Assembly: GCA_963576475.1 (NCBI GenBank)
Contig: OY754978.1
Span: 2,963,364 to 3,027,363, forward strand
DNA from: Molanna angustata
Taxonomy: Eukaryota > Arthropoda > Insecta > Trichoptera > Molannidae
Reading direction: 5' to 3'
DNA length: 64,000 nt
In this document: positions 62,141-64,000 of the stretch, piece after piece
How positions within the stretch are numbered: position 1 is the stretch's first letter
Layout: every line of letters begins with the position of its first letter
Position numbers and translations under genes: made by a program
The notes under the pieces: generated by a model
Seen by the model: only the letters and a program-made list of their open reading frames with translations
What the model was told of the DNA's origin: nothing
The model's database searches: none

Positions 62141-63236
62141 TTTCTACGTGTGAACGATGTCTATAATCAAAAGTAAACCACTTTTTGATTCTACATTAAT
62201 TTAATTAGGTACGTGCGATAGGCCTATTTCGTTTTGTTAGGGCATTTACTAGCTTATGACTATTTTGACAAATTTTACTTATATTTATAGATTAATTATG
62301 ATTATTATGAGGAGCTTACAGGTTCTTATGATTGGTCATTTAAAACTATTGATATTATACAATGCAAAAATTAATAAAATATTTACTTTACTCTGATTGG
62401 TTGAGACTATTTATTTATTAACCAATCCCAACTATTGATACTATACACTAATTATAAACATCATTTATAATGGAATTCTAAAAAAGTAAAAACTTTTACC
62501 GGTTTTCGCATTTTTATTATTAATTTTTTGATAAATCTAAAATTCCTAAATTACTACCAAACGATTTATTATCATTATTATTATTTATTATCACTAGAGT
62601 ATTTCACATTTTTTATTGTCTTTTACTTACTTACTTTCCGTGTCTGTCTTTTGAAATTAGGTATAGTACGTAAGAGGTATTTCTATTTTTGCTTATTTCA
62701 TTTTAACAATTGAATGCATGTAGGTAGGTATTGTGTGCTGTCCTTTGTAAAATAAAATAAATAAATAAATTATTATCCGTCTCTAACGAGAAACCCGAAA
62801 ACAATAATTATAGAAAAAAGTAGAAACACTATTCATAGCTGGTGCCTTACGTCAAATTCAACACTCAACATCGTTTTCGTCGAATTCTGTCCTCATAATA
62901 TTTTATCTCGTCATAGACTTGCTAATAATTATTATAAGCTTCAAAATATTGTCACCTTTAAAAAAAGCTACGTCTATTATATTTAGGTAGGTATAATGAT
63001 ATCATTTTAACTGCAGATATACATAGATGATCTGTTGATGAGTGATACACTGTTAAAACCGGTAGCTCATTCATTTTTCAACCAGTGGCGGTGCGGTGAT
63101 TTAATTATATATTTAAATAACAAAAAAAAATTACACATTAAAAATACGCATTGACAATCTTTTACGTGAAGCGAAAACACAGAGGAGTTTGAGATTTGAA
63201 GTACTTTTAATATTGCAAATAAAATAAAATTAATAG
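62141..63236. other. AT-rich stretch, nothing recognised
   Basis: Only short motif-free frames. Confidence 0.5.
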
Positions 63237-63915
63237 GGTGACTACTGCCAATGTACCTATTTTTTTCAATTAGAATTTACATCATTACTACAAAACGAAT
63301 CATTTTGAAAAAAATATCCTAGTTAGTTTGGATATTAATGAAGAAAAATATACCTTATATATAATTATGTTCTATATATATTCTTGTAGGAAAATAATAA
63401 GCATACCCCGAATTTGACATTAATCTTAAATTTCTAAATAACTTTAAGGTAAATAGAGCATTATATTTTTTTTATAAATTAAAGATCAAAATATCTGGAA
63501 AAATACGATGTAACGTTGCATTAATGCATCAGGTTAAGTTAATAAACCAAAAAAACTTTTATTTCGCAATGGCGCTGAATGGAGATAATTGTTTTTTAGG
63601 TTTATTTACTAAACCTGAAGCATTAATGCAACATCACATAATATTTTTCTAGATATTTTTGTCTTCTTTAATTTATAAAAAAAATATGTTGAACTACGCC
63701 TTATATTTTATTAAAAATATAAGATAAACGTTGAAAATCGGGGTATGCCATTATTTTTCTATTAGAATTTAAGTATACAAAAATATATCAAAAAGTAAAG
63801 ATATATTTTTCTTTATTAATACCCAAACTATCTAAATTATTTTTTTCAAAACGATTTGATAAGAAATAATGATGGTATATCAAATTGAAAAATAGGTACG
63901 TTGGTAGCAGTCCCC
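63237..63915. mobile_element. Large foldback element at the window end
   Basis: The left arm GGTGACTACTGCCAATGTAC continues with CTATTTTTTTCAATT; the right arm, reversed, reads GGACTGCTACCAACGTACCT then ATTTTTCAATTTG. Pairing continues over roughly 300 bases with mismatches, through GAAAAAAATA and TGCATTAATGC segments, to a centre near 63560-63600. A run of C (63912-63927) follows the right end. No ORF. Confidence 0.75.
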
Positions 63916-64000
63916 CCCCCCCCCCCTTTTAATATTTTACGTCAAACCATAGATTGTTTATTTTCATACTGCCACTATCAAACACATTTGTTTTATATAG

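Overview
This is eukaryotic DNA, almost certainly from an insect. The one host gene has seven coding exons with canonical GT-AG introns. The rest is AT-rich DNA full of arthropod-type transposons: BEL/Pao, CR1/Jockey-like LINEs, Helitrons, hAT, MITEs and tRNA-derived SINEs. The order cannot be proved from the window; a hemipteran such as a planthopper is only a guess. No bacterial operon, CRISPR array, rRNA or functional tRNA gene is visible.

Host gene. Coding exons at 10381-10593, 23407-23525, 25482-25636, 26799-26960, 29091-29370, 29811-29925 and 35872-36198 (+) join in phase into a 456-residue fold-type I PLP-dependent aminotransferase, like the proteins annotated in insects as YER152C-like or 2-aminoadipate-aminotransferase-like. 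The gene spans about 26 kb because its introns hold transposons and tandem arrays. Intron 1 has a 33-bp x15 array and a LINE that was itself split by a complete BEL/Pao element. Intron 3 has a 34-bp array. Intron 6 has a 93-bp satellite of exactly 45 units.

Layout. 1-5150: very AT-rich, with one unexplained 440-474-codon ORF (2171-3493/3595, minus). 5155-8315: remnants of two LTR elements on the minus strand, one with a perfect tRNA-Lys-type primer-binding site (5518-5535), one with a possible 274-bp LTR (8042-8315). 9.5-10.2 kb: SINE and foldback pieces. 10.3-36.2 kb: the aminotransferase gene and its intronic elements. 36.2-37.2 kb: probable 3' UTR and flank. 37.3-58.3 kb: a Helitron-rich district, with one non-autonomous family (5' TC, 3' hairpin plus CTAG, A/T target) in several complete or broken copies, one sitting seamlessly in a dead LINE reading frame; also SINEs, foldback elements, a TA-flanked 1.85-kb element, an 82-bp array and an internally deleted hAT element with an 8-bp target duplication. 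58.8-60.6 kb: a 15-bp minisatellite of about 113 units with a higher-order structure. 60.7-64 kb: MITEs, a broken SINE and a terminal foldback element.

The window is best read as one metabolic gene embedded in nested repeats. The most useful outputs are exact insertion boundaries (target duplications, reading-frame restoration), the relative order of insertions, and arrays that may affect splicing of the host gene.
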